DNA of 64,000 nucleotides from Ifrita kowaldi (Eukaryota; Chordata; Aves; Passeriformes; Cinclosomatidae). A program made the translations under genes and the position numbers. The stretch covers positions 198,931-262,930 of the forward strand of contig VZRS01014861.1 of the NCBI GenBank assembly GCA_013398055.1. Reading direction: 5' to 3'. Of the stretch, positions 25,301 to 40,300 are shown piece by piece (position 1 is the first letter of the stretch; the number at the start of each line of letters is the position of its first letter). The notes beneath the pieces were generated by a model. The model saw only the letters and a list, made by a program, of their open reading frames with translations. It searched no databases and was not told the DNA's origin.

Positions 25301-28300
25301 TCCCCTTAGTAGAGTTATGTTCTATGGGCTTGAGGAGGTGTGTGAAGGGGACTTCGAGGCAGCTGAGGTTTCTGAAACTAATACTTGTGGCACAGCAGAG
25401 GAACTGGCTGACTCCAAAGCACTGGACCCAGATGCAATGCCACAGCCATCTCATGAAGCAATTTAAGACCATTCCCTATACCTTATCACCTTGTGCTGGC
25501 TGTAAGCAAAGGGACACCTCTTGCACCTTAACCTCTCTCTGTGTTTATCATGGATTGGCCAAGCACTGTTACATAAAACTTCCCTTCTTGAGTGTTGTGA
25601 TGGATTACTTTAGCAAATGGGTAACTTCATTAATGAATGTCCCTCTGGCCCTGCCTGTGTGTCAGTCATGGCTGGCTTGTAGTAAGGGAGATACAAAGAT
25701 ACACGGTGGCTGTCCCAGCACCAACAAAGCAATTCACATCCAGTGTGGATAATTTCCCAAACTGTGAGTAAAGGGTTTAGGTTTTTCTGCTTGCTGGGTG
25801 ATTCTTGCTACATGCTGTTCAAATGTTCCTTCTCAACTTTAGCTCTTTGCCACTCAGTAACTGGCCTTTTGTCACTGTGAAGCAGCTCTGCTTCTTGCCT
25901 TCCACACATGACTGGTTCAGTGATGGTGAGTGGACCAGCTCAGGAATATCCATATGCAGAACTGCATGGAGGAAAGGTTGTGGAAAGCTGGAAGTACTGG
26001 GTAGCCAATTGAAGGCCAAGTTGCATAGCAGAGATAGAAGAGGAATGAGTGAAGAGTTTCATGTGATTTGTGAAAGGTTTTCGTATGGGCTAGGAAGGAG
26101 GACTGGTCCAGTGGCTGTGTTTGTGTACAGCTGGAGGAGGGTTCCGGGCTTGTGGAGCATAATGGCTTCTCTTGAGCCTTGCTTCTTGCAGGATAGACCT
26201 AGAGGGATGGCCAGGGGTGTTGAAGAGGAAGAGGTCTTTGGCCTGCGGTCTCCACAAGGATGGTGGCTGAGAGGACTCTGGAGCTGGAAACCAGAGACCA
26301 GTGTTTTCACTAAGGAGCAGGGGAGGTATTTGTGAGGGAGCATAATGGAGTGAGCTTAGCTGTGGTGTTAGGTTGACTTGGGGACATTCAGCAGTGGCGG
26401 AGTCCCAAGTTTGTCTGCTCCAGTTTGAAACCATGAGTGCTCTTTGGCCACAGCTCTAGAACCAGTCTGTAAATGAGGTAACTAGAGTCAAATCTGTAGC
26501 TGGGTTTCCAAAGACTGAGTCAGTACACTTGTCTTTCCCGATCTCTTTCCCCCCGCCTTCCCACATTTCTTGGGAAACTGGAGCCAAATTGAACACAAAT
26601 CTTAGTTTGCTGATCCTTAGGGCAGTTCCTTCATTAAGTGTTCTTTACTGGATCTCAGGAGGATTACTCATCTGATGGGACAAAGTATAGGCTTATTAGT
26701 ATGGTGTCTCAATACCACTCCACCTTCAGTCAGTGAAACTGGTAAAGGTGCTGTCCTTGCACTGAAAGCTGCTGCTGGCATTGCTCCTTTGGTCAGGGAT
26801 CACATCTGTCAACAGAACTACACTGTCCAGAAGTCTGCAGTACAAGCATCCTAACGTTTCTGGAACTAGCCTGCCTTTTAGCACTGTTTCGGTGTCTCTT
26901 GTGGATAGGATTTTCAGACAAACAATCAACCAGCAACCATATTACAAACCACTGCTTCAGCAAGATGGTTTGATGCAGTGCATATTCCATGGTCTGCAGT
27001 CATATGGGGTGTGGTTTGACCGTGGCTGGTTGAAACCAGTTTCAAACATGGACAGAAATGGAAGCAATGAAAGGTGGTTCCAGAAATTGCAGCAGGAGGA
27101 ATGCGGAGGAAACAAGCACTGTGTGCAGTAGATCTGAATGCTAATAAATGTGAGGAAATAAAGTCATTCTGTTAAAAAACAAAATGCCAAAATCACAAAA
27201 ACCTGAAAGTCATTGCCCAAGGGAATCAGCTTGTAGTGCCAGAACCACATGTGGACTGTGAGCTGTTCAAGTCATGATTTTGGTTCATGACCAGCATTGG
27301 GCTGGCTCAGAACGCCAGATGTTAATTACTTCAAATAGAGGGAGGTTAAGTTTGGTGGCAGAGGGTCACTGAGAGCAGGCTGTGTGAGAAATCCAGCTCA
27401 GTCCCCCAGTGGTATTTCAGAGGAACTTGCCATCATCTGCCTGTAAAGTTTTCCTGGGCTCTGTTCAGCTCTCCCAATCTGCAGTGTGTGACTTGCGGTT
27501 CTTGGCTGTGCAAAGATTTTAGCATACAGCTGGTTTGGAAGGCTGGACATCTCTGCTTTATGGTGTCTTCCAGGAGTCAGCCTTAGTGCCAGTCCTAGAT
27601 GGTTCAGGAAACAAACAAACCAAAAACCCAAACCATGAGGAAAAAACCACTAACATCTGAGAGAACTTGTGATATTGGGAGTGTTGCTGTGGAGGTGCAT
27701 TAGCAAAAGATGCCTCATAAACCTAATGATGGATTTAGTTTGAGTCTGAGTCACACCTAAACAAAAGCCCCAGATTTCAACCCCAGGGAGTCAAGGCATA
27801 TATCCATGTTCAAGATACATATGCATAAACTGGTACATTTTAAATGGTGCCACATTCAAAATCTGTTGGGTGTTGCCCTGCCTCAGCTCAACTGCAGATG
27901 TGCTCTGGTTGCTTCTCCAAAGAAAGGTGCAGGAAGCACTGGGCAAGGAACAGCTGAAGAGAACTCTTTGGAGTAGATTGCTAATTGTTTGGGTAGGATC
28001 TGGAATTGCTTACAGCAGAAGGCAAAAGAGAACCTTTGCCTCCCTTAAAAAGTCTGAAGTTCAAATTTGGTTGTCTAATCTTCTACAGCCAAAGAACCCA
28101 GTTTTAAACACAGAGATTTACAGTAAATGAAAAAAACTGTTTTATATTGACGTTAACTCCTACGTAATTGAGTTTTTATGGGGTCACAACTGCCTGGATG
28201 TTTGTACTTTTCTTGGAACAATTCTTTATTTGCCTAAATGAAGTGTAGAGAAGGGTGAGTGACCAGCTCTGGCTGTGGGTGTGCTTCTGGTTTAATTATA

Positions 28301-31300
28301 GCTCTGTTTATGGGGATATTTTTGCTTTGTCCCGTGCTAGGAACTGCCTCTTTTCCTGACAGTAAATTCCATCACTGACCAGGCCTCGGGCATGTGTAGA
28401 AGCTCTGCTGCTGGTGGACATGTGGACAAATGCTCCAGCCTTGCCTGAGATCACAGACACAGCAGTGGCTTTATGTCATTGAGACTTTGAGTACCAGGTG
28501 CTCCCTGGTTCCCACCCACCCACCCATGCATCCTTGTTTCCTAATTGTTGTGGGCTGCCATACTGCTCCTTGACCCCTTTCCAGTCTGTTCTTGGGTTTG
28601 AATGGCTTAAAAAATGAAATGGCTAACAAAGCTAATTTGTCTTTCCCATTTCTGAAAGTGGCTTTTGGTGTTTTTGGTTCTTGTGGTGCACTTCATCTTT
28701 GGAGAAGGAATTTGTCTCCTGCCTGACTTTGAAGACAGCTCTGAGTAGGTTCTGGTGTCTCAGCTGAAGCCATTAATTGTGCTAGAAGCAATTTCCCCAT
28801 ATGTTTGGCAGCTCTGTCTTCACTTGGCAGCCCAGGATAAACAACCCTGTCTCCAAACCACACCATCCCAAAGCTGACTATGAATCTTGCTTCAGATGAC
28901 AGGGCACCTCTGCGTAAGTAGAGCATCTGACTTCTGTTGTCCCTAGGAAGCTAGAATCTCAGTTGTCTTTTAACCAAGAGGCTGTTTTCTATTCTTTTTG
29001 TAATCCTTTCTTCTGTTGCTAACATCTGGATGAAATTCAAGTGGGATTGTGAACTTGCTGGATTGTAGCCTGTGCACAACTCCTACTGGAAGCCCCTAGA
29101 ATGCATTTTGTTCTCCCATAAGTCTTTAATATCTATGAAAAAAGGGAGTGCTCAGAAGTTCCTCAGAGTGTAGTAAGAAGTATGAAAATACTGGGAAGAT
29201 TTTTTCCTTCTAGTCCACATAATTTTCTTACTTTACCCCATTATCCATATCTATTTGAGATTCCTTTAATTATGACAGAGAATTTTTTGCCTGTGGTTTT
29301 ACAGGATTTGATGTTTGTGTGAATGTTACTGTCAATGTGTAGAAATTTTCCAATTAGCTTCCTCTAATTTGCAGTGTCCTAAAAGATCACATTTTAGGTA
29401 GCAGTCAGAAGCTTGAGAAATACTGGAAGTTTGACTTGATTAGCTGTTTTTGTAGGAGTAAGACACATTTTTGTAAGAGAATATATACTTTTTTTTTTCC
29501 TGAAAGAGGTATGGAAAAGAGCACCTTTTTTTCCTCCTACTTGCTTCCTACCAAGGATTTATTATGTGTCCCTGAAACTAGACAGCAAGTGCTGGAGCAG
29601 TGAGATTCCTCCTGTCCCAGCTTGGTGCCGTGTTTGTGACCAGTGTGGAAGGTACAGTCAGCTTTGATCCCATCTCCTTCCCTGCCCTGTGTAGGCACTG
29701 GTTGAGCAGCCACGTGTGGGAGTGGGACTTGCTTCTCCCAGTTTCCTATTGCAGAAATGTGAAGGAAGGGACTTAACCTGAGGGCATCTAAGGGAGCTGT
29801 TATATGGGGTCAGGAGTCATACTCAGCTCTTCTGCATCCCTCGTCAGCACCCTCACCCAGGACCATTCTTTTTAGTTATCTGAAACTCAAGTAAATATTA
29901 CACACAAAGCTACTCTTACAGAGCTATAAAACCTGTTGTCCAAATTGACTTAAAACAGGTTGAAACCAGAAAAAGCCTGTATTTTTTACTTACACAGAGA
30001 GGGCTGAGGTTTTCTGAGCTGGACAGATATGACTAAGATAATCCTGAGTGTTTCGAGTACATGCTAGAGAAGTGGAAATACAGGAAGAAGTTATTTTCAC
30101 AGGGTATATATTTTTTCAGCTTTCCATTGGAGGTCTATAATTTCTTCACTGATTAATTTGTATTAAAAATCAAAGTTTATAACATAGTTTAGATTAGGTG
30201 AGATCACGTGGATGGAGACTATGCAAAAGAAACCCAAGTGCACACAGTGAAGTTAGCAACTAGAAGTGTTTCTGTGTCTGCTGGCTTGTTTTGTGTCCTT
30301 GATTCAAAGTGAGACTGTAGTCTTTGGGGATTTAAATGTGCCTCCCTCTCTTTTGAGTGGAAACCATTGTAAATGAGGAGTATTTCTGTTAGTGCCTGTT
30401 AGCGATGAAGTGTCACCACTGTAGAACAGACCATCTTCAGAAGTCTGTGGAGAGTAGGACTCAGACAAATGTTCATATAGTAAATGAGCAGTGAAATTTT
30501 CCTGCAGCCAGCTTGACTCCGAGGCAGCTCTTTGGCTTTCCCACAAGAAAGAGGTAGGGAAGGAGAAAAAGGGAGGGGGGAAAGAAACCCCCTTGAGTTG
30601 GGGGCACATTGTAAAAGGAGGAAAAACATAAAAGTAATATGATGACAGTGAAGCTCTGTGGTGTGGTGGTAGAATTAGCAGTTGAATTGGTGTGCTGTGT
30701 TCCTGTAGTGTTGCTGCCCTGTTGGTAGGGGCAAGCAGAGCAGGAGCCCTTGGTGCTGATCTCCTGGGTACCAAAACACCGTGGAGCTAAGGGGACTTTG
30801 TGCAAGGGGAGAGGCAGGAGGCAGGCAAAGGGCCAGTCTGTCAACACTAAAGCAAGGCATGTGTAAATTGTGGTTCTGATTGCCACAGTACAAGCAAATT
30901 TGGAAGGAGACCACACAAAAGAGTTAATGAGCATTGGTCATGACTGGGCAGCTCAGTGTAGATGCAATCTGGACGCTGGACACCAGGAACCAGGAGGATA
31001 CTACAAGGAAGAAAGGGCTGGCTGTATTAACCCTGCTCCATTTCAGGGTGCTGTGCTGAAGGTAGATTGTGGGGCAAGATGAGCCTGCGGTGTTAGAATG
31101 ACTCTAATACTCCTTTTGCACTTCCTGGCCCACAGCTTGTCCTCCTTTGCAGGATTTCCACGTTCCTAGCATAGTGGGAACTTCCAGGGTGGCCTATTGT
31201 GTAGTGGGTGAATTCATAATATCCACTGGATAAACATCTACAGCATCTTGTAAAATGAGGCTGCAGTAAGCAACTGCAGAATATCCACTGTCATTTGTGG

Positions 31301-34300
31301 TTCAGGGATTGAGGGTTCTGCTTTTGCTTCTTGTCCTGCAGAGTGTCCACATGTGGGACACTTGAGCAAGTTTTATGCTAATTTTTATTTTTGCTTGTGA
31401 CTGGCTAAAAAGGTGTGCGTCATCAAGCATGCAAGTTCACATGCCAGCTCTGCCACTCTTGTCTGTTTACCCTGAGGGTTCATTAATCTTTCTTGTCAAA
31501 AAAATCTTTGTGTGTGCCTGATGCCCTGAATAGTTGTGCTTGGCTGTTTCAAAGGTGATCCTTCTGCCTGCTGGATGTGCTTTGGTTTGGTATGATAAAT
31601 GCTTGCTTCTTTTTTTCCTTCCCCCTCCTTCTGCATGGTGTGTTTGACTGTCAGCATTCCTGTACCTTTATCTGTGCACTCTTTAGGATGTCCATATAAA
31701 GTTGCTAAATGGTATTTTTATTGGCCAGCTTGGCTTAATAATCAAACAGTTTCCAGGCTGGTTCTGTCTAGTGCTGTGTGGATCCATTCTGAGAAAGAGG
31801 ACTATCTGTTGGGTTTTTTTTTCCCTTTTCCACAGACTTTTGTTGGGGATATTGCTTATTCAAAGGTTAGAGTTTAATTAATTTGTGGAAAGGCTACTTT
31901 GTTATATTAAGTAAGGCCTGAGTCATATCAGCCTGGAACATCAGCATCCTAATTGGAAATTAGTGTATCGTATCGGTGCATTGTGCAGAAAACCACAAAA
32001 TGCACAGTGCAAGTGGCCCTTGAAATGTAACACGAAATCAAAGAAAAGCAAGCAGGATATTGTGGTTGTGTAGTAAATAATATTTGAGCAAAATGTATCT
32101 TTGAGCTTGAAATGGTGATAATCTTTTGTAATCAGAAATTAACTAAAATTTCTGATGGTTGTCTAAATTTCATGGAAATCAGTAAGCTGTTAAACATGTA
32201 CCTTTTGAGCAGGTGAAATCATTCCTGTGTTGAACTAAATTATTTTTCCTCTGTAGTAAGTTGTTGACGTTCAGCTCTTCTGTCTCCACATTACGTGGTC
32301 ATGCCCACATTTAATGTGTGTTAATTACCAAAGACAAGTTAAAAAAAGTAAGCAGTCTATAAATCCTCCTTCAGATAGGTGGAATTGCTTCATGAATTGC
32401 AAACCAGGAGCTCTCTGGACCTGGGTGGTTGCTACTTTACTGGGTACTACTTTGTTTGTAAAGCACGTTGCTCAAACGGTAGCCTAGGAGGAGATTACAT
32501 AAATTTGCTGCTGCCCAGAGAATGTCTGTTTAAAATAGAAATTACAGTGCATCATCACTTGCCCGGGTTTTTATTGGTGCCCCTGAAGCTTTAAATGAAG
32601 TTGGGAGACAAACTGCATCTCAGGAATTTGCTGTGGTTTTCTGAATATTTATTACTGTCCTGTTCTCTGCCTGAGGTAGGGAAGAATGGTTGTGGTGAGT
32701 GAGGGGAGCACTGGGTCACACAGATGTGCAGGAGGCTGCTGCAGCATCAGCTGTGCTGGGGGTGGCTTGCAAAGTGTCCCCTTCATTTCAGGTGGTGGCA
32801 GAGGTGCTTCAGGTGCCCCTGTGCATGTGTCCAGTACCACACCTGACCAGAGACCAGACTGGTCACCTGCTTAGAGGCAATCTCAAACCTGTGTTGCCTG
32901 TGATAGTGCAGCTGCGGCCAGTGTTGAGAGCATGGTAGGAGAAGGGTTTCAGCAAGTTGCTGGCCTTTAGCCCCATCAGCCTGCTGAAGGGGACTGATCT
33001 AAAACAGCACTGCTGCTCTCCACTGCCACAATTTTTCAGGCTGTTTCTTCCATCTGAGCCCAGTGGATGTTGAACCATTGTCAGCTGAGTACAAGATACT
33101 TGCCCTGGTCTTGGACCTGGGCTATTCAATTGAATCACTGCAGAGTCTCAGCACTGGTACCCTCTGCCCCCGTCTCCAGCTTTACCACCAAGTATTGACT
33201 TGGAAAGTTGTAGTCTGACCTGGATTAATCTGTGTTTCCATCTGAGACAAATGGAAAAACTCAGTATGGGGGAGTATTTCAGCTCTATGTTTTGGGCTTA
33301 GCTAGTCATAGTCTGTCTTGGGAACTCGAAATGCAGATTGTTTTAGTCTCACTTACAGACATGTTTCTTTACAGTTTTGGGTACCTGACTAAGAATGATC
33401 TGTTACTGATTTAGTTTTAGCAGAAAATTGTCAGCGTGTGCCTGCTAGGGCTGGTGAGTCAGTGGTGCAGGATTCATAAATGATCTGTGGATCAGAGCCT
33501 TGTGTGACTTCTTTGCCCTCTTTGATGCCAGGGGGAGTTCAGCTTTCTTCAGGTTAGGTTGCTGTTATTTGTGCTATTTACAAAGGGATTTTGTTTTCCA
33601 ATATCCAAGTGGTCATTCTTTAGGGCATTTTTTCCCTGCATTAATAATTGCAGGGCGGAGATTGTGATTCACCATTTCAGGAGTTTCGCTGGTAGCGATG
33701 GTGGAAAATACAGTGTGAACAAGGTTTGGAAGTTATTTTTCAAGGACAAAGTATAATCCAAGCAGTTTGGTGCTATAAAAGTACAAGTATCTGAATGCTG
33801 TCCATGCTAATAAATTCTGGGTACCATAAGCCACAAAGCAATGAATTTGCTGGAAAGCTTTAAGGAGAATAAACTAAAAATCAATACCAAAGATGGATAT
33901 ATAAGGGAACTTTGAGGAATTGGGACCAAATTCTCACTGACAAGAGTTTCACAGAGAGGGGAAAAAGCCTCATGTTTTCTGAAACTTGGCTGGGAGCAGT
34001 CATGTTGGATAATCGTGTAGCAACTCAAGTTAAACATTCAGAGTTCAAGGGGAAAGCAGTTAGCATAAAATACCATTTTGATTGAGGTTTTTCGTGGCAT
34101 AGACTGCATTCCAGGGCTTCCATCAGATGACCCATATATCTTTCATCAAAGCATTTTATTTCCTCTTTGGCTTTCTGTTTAATATTAACTCACTCTGCAC
34201 TGTAGTTTCTTTTTCACTGATCTGCAGGATCTGTTTCTGACTCCCTCCAAGGTGAATCGCTCCTGTCAGGAGGAGATGTGTGCTGCCCACTGCCTGCCAG

Positions 34301-37300
34301 GCTGCAGTTCTGTCCCTATCCCATGCAAGGGGTCGGAGATGGCACGCTGCAGAGTTTTTGGGTGCCTGATGCTAGTTTGAAAGGAACGTGGGTGATGTTT
34401 TTATGCCCGTTATTTTCTTTTGTCTCATTGTAACTGCAGATAAGCACATCAGGCTGACCAAAGAGCAAGAGTGTATCAGTGCACAAAGGTGTCCCAAAAA
34501 TCTGTTCGTTCCTGAGATATTTGCTGAATGGCTGACAATGCTTCTGGTTTGACCATTGCCTTCTTCCACAGCACAGCTCATACCACTGCATTTCGCTGTC
34601 CCTGTTACCCCCATCTGAGTAGTTACAGATGTATTTTACTGTTTTTTGCTCTCAAAACCTAAATTAATTTTATGTAATGATTAATTAGCCTCATATTTGC
34701 ACGGGAATGAACTATAAGTGCAAGAGATGCTTGGCTGTGTAAATGGGTTCAACATTATGAACTGTATCACACTATAGCTGGTGAAGTGTGTCTTCAAACT
34801 GAACCACTGAGCAGCCAAGTGCTTTGTACAACAGAGATAAACATGTACAGCACATACAAGTATGTAGTACAGCAGATGTGGCACTTAGGGACATGTTTTA
34901 ATGGTGGACATGGTTAATGGCTGGACTTGATAGTCTTAAGGGTCTTTTCTATCATTCTGAGAGAAAATCCAACTTGTTAACCTGACCCTGATGATTTTTA
35001 TGCTAACGTAGCAGTATTGATTATGTACATCTCTCTAAAAGTTGTCAGGTGAACGATATTAACATGTATCAGTGGGATAATTAGAAAGTCTTGTGAGTTA
35101 AAGTGTGGAAGACCTCAGTTTCAGGACTGTGGTTTACAAAATCCGGTTTTGTTGTCCAGCAAACTTCAAAGGCAGGTCATTGTTGTAATTTTGTTTTACT
35201 TACATGTCAAAATATGGGTAAAGATCTGTGCATGTTTCCATGCTTATTTTGGTACTACATATGATTTATTCTCTGCTCTCCCCATGCCCTAAGTCACTTG
35301 CTGGATTCAAGGGTCATTTCCTGTTTGCAGAACTCCTACTAACATCAGTAGACTGTTGTGCAAACATTTGGAGCGTCAATATGGCCTCTCTTGTCCTTCC
35401 TTTTTTTTTTCTTTTCCTATCTGCGAGCCAGCTGAATAAGCACAGATACCTCTGTGCTCTGTGGATGTGGTCTGTACTAGCATGGGTGGGATTCTCAAAA
35501 GGTGCTCTGCCTTTCTGACACATCTGCTGTCATGAGTCTTCCATTTCTAAATCCAGATCCAAAAATTTAGCATTTTTGTCTCTGCTGGTAGAAGCTGCTT
35601 AGAGGGAGATAGATCTGCTTTGCAGTTTTCTGTAGGGCCAGTTCTGCGGAGATACTGGTTGAGCCAGAAAATCCTAGCTGATCTCCTCCTTGGTGCCTGC
35701 CTTGTCATACCCTGTGCATTTTTCAGGAAAAGGGAGGATAGCAAGACGAACAAGAAAAGCTAACTAGAAGGTACACATATGCTCCATTAATCCTAATGAT
35801 CTATCCTGCCTTGGTACTGGCTGCAGGTTTATTGTAAAGACTGGGTGTTGTACAATGAGCTTTTGTACTGTCTTAGTCATTTCTGTGCATAAGGTATTGA
35901 GACATCAGTCTCCTTTGTCTGCCGTCAGCCTTGGAGTGATGTTATTTTATAAACCAATTAGCTGAATTCTGTTGAATTGACGAAATTCCTTAGGTGAGGG
36001 TGGTGGTGGAGTGGTGGAGTGTGAATTCCCTTCCCGGAACTGGTCCTTGCACATGCTGTAATACCCATTGCTCCCTCCATGCAAGTCTGAAGGAATATTT
36101 ATGCCCTTGGCAGTGACTTTCCAGGCCTTATGGAACAAATTTTGGTTTTGTGGTTCACCAAAACACCTTACAGGCCTGACTGCTCTCTGAAGAAGGCAGG
36201 ATTTTCCCCAGTTGCCATCCTCTGCAGAATTGTTCTGGACCTGTTGTGCCAGCACCTCTTCACACAACCATTGCTTTGGCAGAATTGCTTTAGCAGAAGC
36301 GACAGACAAAGGCAGTGCTGTTAACAGCCGTGTGACATGGGGGGACAACTGCTTTAAACAACCTGGTGATTTTCTGGAGGGTGCCCAGAAAACCATAGCA
36401 GCCCCAGGAGACAACTATAATTGATGCCCTAATGGAGAGCTTTTAGATGCCAAAAGGCAAACCTTCCCCTCACATTTCTGCTGTGCTTTAGTGCCTGTCG
36501 ATTACTGGGGCAAATGCATTATGTTAGCAAAAATAAGCTTTCCCTGATCAAACGTATGCTTTATCAGCCACGTAAATGCCAGCATGACTCTCTCATTGCT
36601 ACAACATATTAAACACCTTGGAAATGTTTCCTTAAACTCTAGGTCAGTCTTATGAAATCCGTCTACTTGAGAATAGGAAATTGGGAGAGTTTCAAGATTT
36701 AAACACAAAATATGTAAAGGTAAGGAGAAATATAGATTTCTTTTCTTCCTGCTACTACATACAGCCTTTAATGAAGGGCCTGACCTTGCTCCCACTGAGA
36801 CAATGGAAAACACTTTGCCATTGTTTTTAATGGGAGCAGGGGTGATGGAGTTGTTGAGTGCCAGTTTCATGGGACTATGGAGCTTGGCTTTGCAGGGCTT
36901 CAGGGGAACCTTTATTCTGCTTGTGGTCATGACCCCAGAGTTTCACTATGAATACTGGATTCAGGGGAATCCCGAAGTTCAGTGGTGAATGTGGTCAAAG
37001 CTGTGGAGAGGCAGACTTGTCTCCCTGCTGAATCCCGGCAACATGCCTGTGTTGTTATGTGACAAATGGAGGGCCCAGGTGTTTACACTGTTCTGCCAGG
37101 CAGATTCTGCATAGCTCCAGTTTACTTTGGTAATGGGCTTGATGATGAACATATAGAACTTGATCATTTGGTTTGGGGGACTTCTTCCTGTTGTTTCCTC
37201 CACTGCCAAAACAGTTCAAATTCAAAAACTTTGGTCTGGACCCTGGTTCTGGATCCAACCTTCAATTCTTGGCTATTCTACCTCAGGATATCCTTTGAGA

Positions 37301-40300
37301 AGTAGGAGCTAGTTGCAAAATTTGGATTCCAATTTGGATTTCAAGTGTTGTCCAAGTTTAGGCCATTCCCTATTTGTCTTCTGGCCCATTTCAGGGAGTA
37401 TGTGGATTTGGATTCCAATTTTGCAGGTGTTCCCACTGTGGCTTGTTTGCATCTTGAAGCTAGGGTTTGATTTGGGCATTTCTCAGGTTCACTGGCAAAA
37501 ATTGCTCACTCATTTGATACAGAAGTCCCCAGCAAGAGCGTGGGCTTGAGAAACTGGGATGTTAGGGGTCATTAACTCATGTAAGTGTAGCACTCTGAAT
37601 ATACAAAAGGCTATATTAGTTAGGAGTACTTAGGACTTGTCTGCCCTGGGGATTGCCCTTATTCCAGCCTTTTTTCTCCAGTTATTGGTGTGGCTGCACC
37701 ATTGCAGACCAGCCTGCTGTTACAGACGCTTTCCTACTCTACCCTTGTTTAACTCCTCTGGGGCAAATCCAATGACTGGCTCTTAACGGCTGGAATCAAG
37801 TTTAATTCCCACTGACAAGGTGTCTGGACATGTCAGCTCCACTGGTGCAGGGACAGGTGAGCTGGCTTCCACGTTTGCAAATCAGAATGGGATATACTGG
37901 GGTTGGGACATGGTAGAGACATGTTAAATATTACCCCCATGTGAGCCCTTTTGGGTGTTGAGGCAGTATATATAGTGATGTTTGCATGCCATGACACCTA
38001 AGATTAGGTGGACATTGCTAAAGTGCTTCCAGAGTGAATCCCAGAAAGCTGTCCAGGGCTGTATTACTCCTGTAAGATGTGCCCTGTGAAGTGTGTTTTT
38101 CTCTCTCAGGGGTCCCTTAGGAACCTGATACACATGGTGATGGGTCTCTTAGGTGGACCCTGCTACTCTCCTCATGAGTGGGGGTGAGAAACATAACAGA
38201 TCAGCTTTTGCTTCTACTCTGGAAAACCAAAGTCATCTCGAGAGAGGATTCTGGAGCACACTGTTCATATTGCTGTCTTTCTTTAACAGAGCATAATTCG
38301 TGTGGTTTTCCACGACCGCCGCCTGCAGTACACAGAGCATCAGCAGCTCGAGGGCTGGAGGTGGAGTCGGCCTGGGGACCGCATCCTTGATATAGGTGAG
38401 GCTATTTCATTGTGGCACCTCTGCAGTGTTGGGAAGATGAGTGGTGTATGGAGTGTTTGCATGTGTGTTCAGGTTTTTTTATGAATCCTGTATGTCTTTG
38501 GGAGGGAAGGAGATCTAGCACTATAGGTCCCAAGTAGAGATGTCTTTGGTGGCTTCGCTTTCACATGCATCTTGCGATTGTATGGAAATGCTTTCTCTTC
38601 TTCAATTTAATATTTTTAAAATTTTAGGGGTTTTCTTCTACAGATATCCCGCTGTCAGTTGGTATCTTGGATCCCAGGGCTAGCCCAACCCAGTTGAACA
38701 CTGTCGAATTTCTCTGGGATCCGTCAAAGAGAGCTTCAGCATTCATTCAGGTAAGAGATAAGTCATATTTCTGTGTTAAATACAGTGGTTAGATATCTTT
38801 TAAAGACCTGGGGAGTCAAAGTAGCCAGTGCAGGAAGACGAGAGAAGGATGATAATGATAATTACTAACTCACGTGACAATCATGTGTAATTAATTTGTA
38901 GGATACTCACTAAATCAGTTTGCTGGCTACTTGTTAATACTGGAATACTACCTGCTACTGCCAGGATCTTCTTTAAAAAAATACTCAGACACTGGTAATG
39001 CTTTCTAAGCATAGGTTTTGTCTTGAGGAAACTGTTGATAACCTGTTCGTTTTGCTTGCTTTCCTCTTTTGTGACTGTTTCTCATTCTGAGCATCAGCTG
39101 TCTTTAATCTGAATGAGGGATTTACTTAACTCAAAGGGTGCTTTTCCTGATGCCCTGTTTCTTTCTGAGCTCGTTGTTCTCCTGATTATTTTGTCCACAG
39201 GAACAGAAATGAAAGCATGTGAACTCTTCTGCCTCTTAGTTTTTTGTGAGGAGGCAAAACCTCATGTTCAGGCAGTATCTGAAATTCAGATTTGCACAGG
39301 TTCCAACTGTTTCCAGAGATGAGCACAGCTTCTCTCTTGCCAGGTACATTGCATCAGCACAGAGTTTACTCCACGGAAACATGGAGGAGAGAAAGGGGTG
39401 CCCTTCCGGGTGCAAATCGACACCTTTAAGCAGAATGAAAATGGTGAATACACAGAACACCTGCATTCTGCAAGCTGCCAGATCAAAGTGTTCAAGGTAT
39501 GAGGTAGTTTTGGCTTTGTCATCAACTAGATTAAGGCACAGGAACATGCAGAGATTTCAGATTGTGTAGGAGATGCGAATATTGGAGTAAAAGAACAGAC
39601 TTTTGACTGGGTATGCTTAAGATCTTAAACAGGACTCCAGTGCAAAAGGTGGCATAAACACTGACCTGCACAGCAGTTCTAGTTGAAATGCTGCACCAAG
39701 ACTTGTCCCAGTCTGTTGTGCCTCAAACACTACAAAAATACTGAGATATATAGAGTATCCACTGTGTTCTGATGCCCCTAGGCAATCAAGACATTAGGGC
39801 ATCTTTAGTTTCTTTTAGTGAATCCTCCACGAACAAGGAAGTTTTATCGTGGCGATCTTAAATACCTTGTTGTTGTTGCAGCAGTTTGCCGCCATGATAC
39901 CTGGAGGAGAAAAGGATTCAGACAGAAAGCATCTCTGAAGCTCCTAATCTGGCCATGGCAGACCTATAGCTACTTAACAGCAAACTCTCCATAGGCCTGT
40001 TTTCTCAAAGGATCTGCTGCTCCAGCTTTGTTCCTGGAGCAGTGTCTTTCCTGTTTCTGGAAACATGGTGCAAATGCTTGTTGAGGTGCATAGCTTATAG
40101 TCTGAAATAGTTGGAATCACATCTCAGGACTGTGGTCAGCCTATTTTAGAATTGCAGTAGTTGTTAGTGGTGGATGTACAGGAACAGTAGAGATGCTTGA
40201 TTAATTCTTTTGTCTAGAAAATGCAGATCCAATCTTGTTTCATATGTAGAATTGCTGTAAATCTTGAGGAGACTTTTGTGAACAGATTAGATAAATCTGT

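Noticed and set aside
25805..26335. 176-codon open frame on + in intron 2
   Set aside because: No conserved motif, no acceptor/donor pair in phase with TFCP2L1, and no similarity I recognise.
30304..30934. Overlapping 156- and 153-codon frames on - in intron 2
   Set aside because: Two different phases are open over the same DNA, with hydrophobic/Ser-Thr filler and no domain; typical chance frames.
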